DNA of 64,000 nt from Loripinus fragilis (taxonomy: Eukaryota; Mollusca; Bivalvia; Lucinida; Lucinidae): NCBI GenBank assembly GCA_964019695.1, contig OZ026522.1, positions 63,077,811-63,141,810 on the forward strand, written 5' to 3'. Made by a program: the position numbers and the translations under genes. This document shows, in pieces, positions 63,147-64,000 of the stretch (positions within the stretch are counted from its first letter, which is position 1; each line of letters opens with the position of its first letter). Under the pieces are notes generated by a model. That model was not told the origin of the DNA and did not search any database. It was given only the letters and a program-made list of their open reading frames with translations.

Positions 63147-64000
63147 GTAAGTATAAGGTATATTATTCAACTTTTAGGTCACACTCTAGCCACGCCCCAA
63201 AGTGGTTCCTATCTCAGTTGCACTTACAAGAGACCTGAACAATGCATACCACGTGGTGATACAGTGACCAAATAGTTTAATAATACAAAATATAAAGACA
63301 CATAGTTGCCACAGCTACACGCTTAACACTTTATGCACTGATTTAATTTTTTGTCTGGTTTGATACAGTATATTTGGAATTGACCATTATATATATACTT
63401 AAAGCCAAATGTAACTTTACACTTTTATCACATATACCTTTTCTGGGTTTGGTGAGTGGTATTTTAAATGTGTTTAATTCATATTAAACGTCAATCAATT
63501 ATTATGACAGTTGAATTTCATGTTTTAACTGTCATAAACTGAACCACAATACCCCAATGGAAGAAGCAAGGGGGCAAAAACAAACTTTTCAAAAGTGCAT
63601 CACTTTTGGATGTGTTACTGTAGCCTTGCAATTGGACATTTTTTAATTTTAAAGAACCAGTCTGAAAGACAGGCTATTGATTGTTTTTTTAAAGTTCACA
63701 TCAGCCTGGATCACCCTTCAAGTAACACAAATTAGAGTTGTGTTTTTACGTGCATACCCTCTTTTGTGATTTTAACAGTGCTTTCAATGGAATTTCCCAT
63801 AGGAAATGGTTTGCCGTTTTTCTTCCAAACCGATGGAAATTTTTATCAGATTATCTTGTCACATACTCAGGGCAGAAGTCCCAACAAATCGCTGATATAA
63901 AATCCAAATGTCATCTGATATAAAGCTTTTAGCAGGGACTAAAGTTTACTATTATTCAAATTCAAAGGGATATAATTTCAAAGTGAACCAACTTTAAGAT
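63147..64000 (+). other. Downstream intron (partial)
   Basis: Starts with the consensus donor gtaagt after exon 15. No further exon of the molybdopterin domain (for example an NRWRKRG-like start) is visible up to the window end. Confidence 0.6.

Overview
The window is eukaryotic nuclear DNA: AT-rich, with short exons carrying GT/AG borders, long introns and many DNA transposons and MITEs. The gene and the repeat types (tRNA-derived SINEs, a BEL/Pao element, mariner/Tc1 and piggyBac-like debris) fit a lophotrochozoan, most likely a bivalve mollusc. The species cannot be named from sequence alone.

The only host gene I can support runs on the + strand across almost the whole window. It is the middle of a molybdo-flavoenzyme gene (xanthine dehydrogenase/aldehyde oxidase family). 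Fifteen exons (1320-1386 to 63033-63146) join in phase into 523 codons. They cover the end of the FAD domain, the linker, the a/b hammerhead domain and the first part of the molybdopterin-binding region. Earlier and later exons lie outside the window. Residues at the purine-recognition positions of xanthine dehydrogenase are changed, so the product looks like an aldehyde oxidase (the indole-3-acetaldehyde oxidase-like group of invertebrates) rather than a true xanthine dehydrogenase.

Everything else is intronic and mostly mobile DNA. Intron 3 (7.6-16.4 kb) holds a tandem-structured repeat G with a SINE inside it and copy 1 of an unclassified ~5-6 kb transposon, here called L, with long terminal inverted repeats. 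Intron 4 (16.6-28.4 kb) holds a complete BEL/Pao LTR retrotransposon on the - strand (17153-23785, 381-bp LTRs, 5-bp target duplication), then a dead mariner containing two TIR elements nested one inside the other. Introns 5-13 hold MITEs, several lying within 10-30 bp of exons. Intron 14 (47.4-63.0 kb) holds a 4.3-kb piggyBac-like element (TTAA duplication) filled with minisatellite, copy 2 of L in the opposite orientation, another minisatellite, and two non-autonomous mariner elements.

The most unusual items are: element L, present twice in inverted orientation with CRE-like TGACGTCA sites in its TIRs; the BEL/Pao copy with nearly identical LTRs but a heavily broken coding region; MITEs abutting splice sites; a tandem duplication across an exon-intron border; and the piggyBac-like minisatellite carrier.
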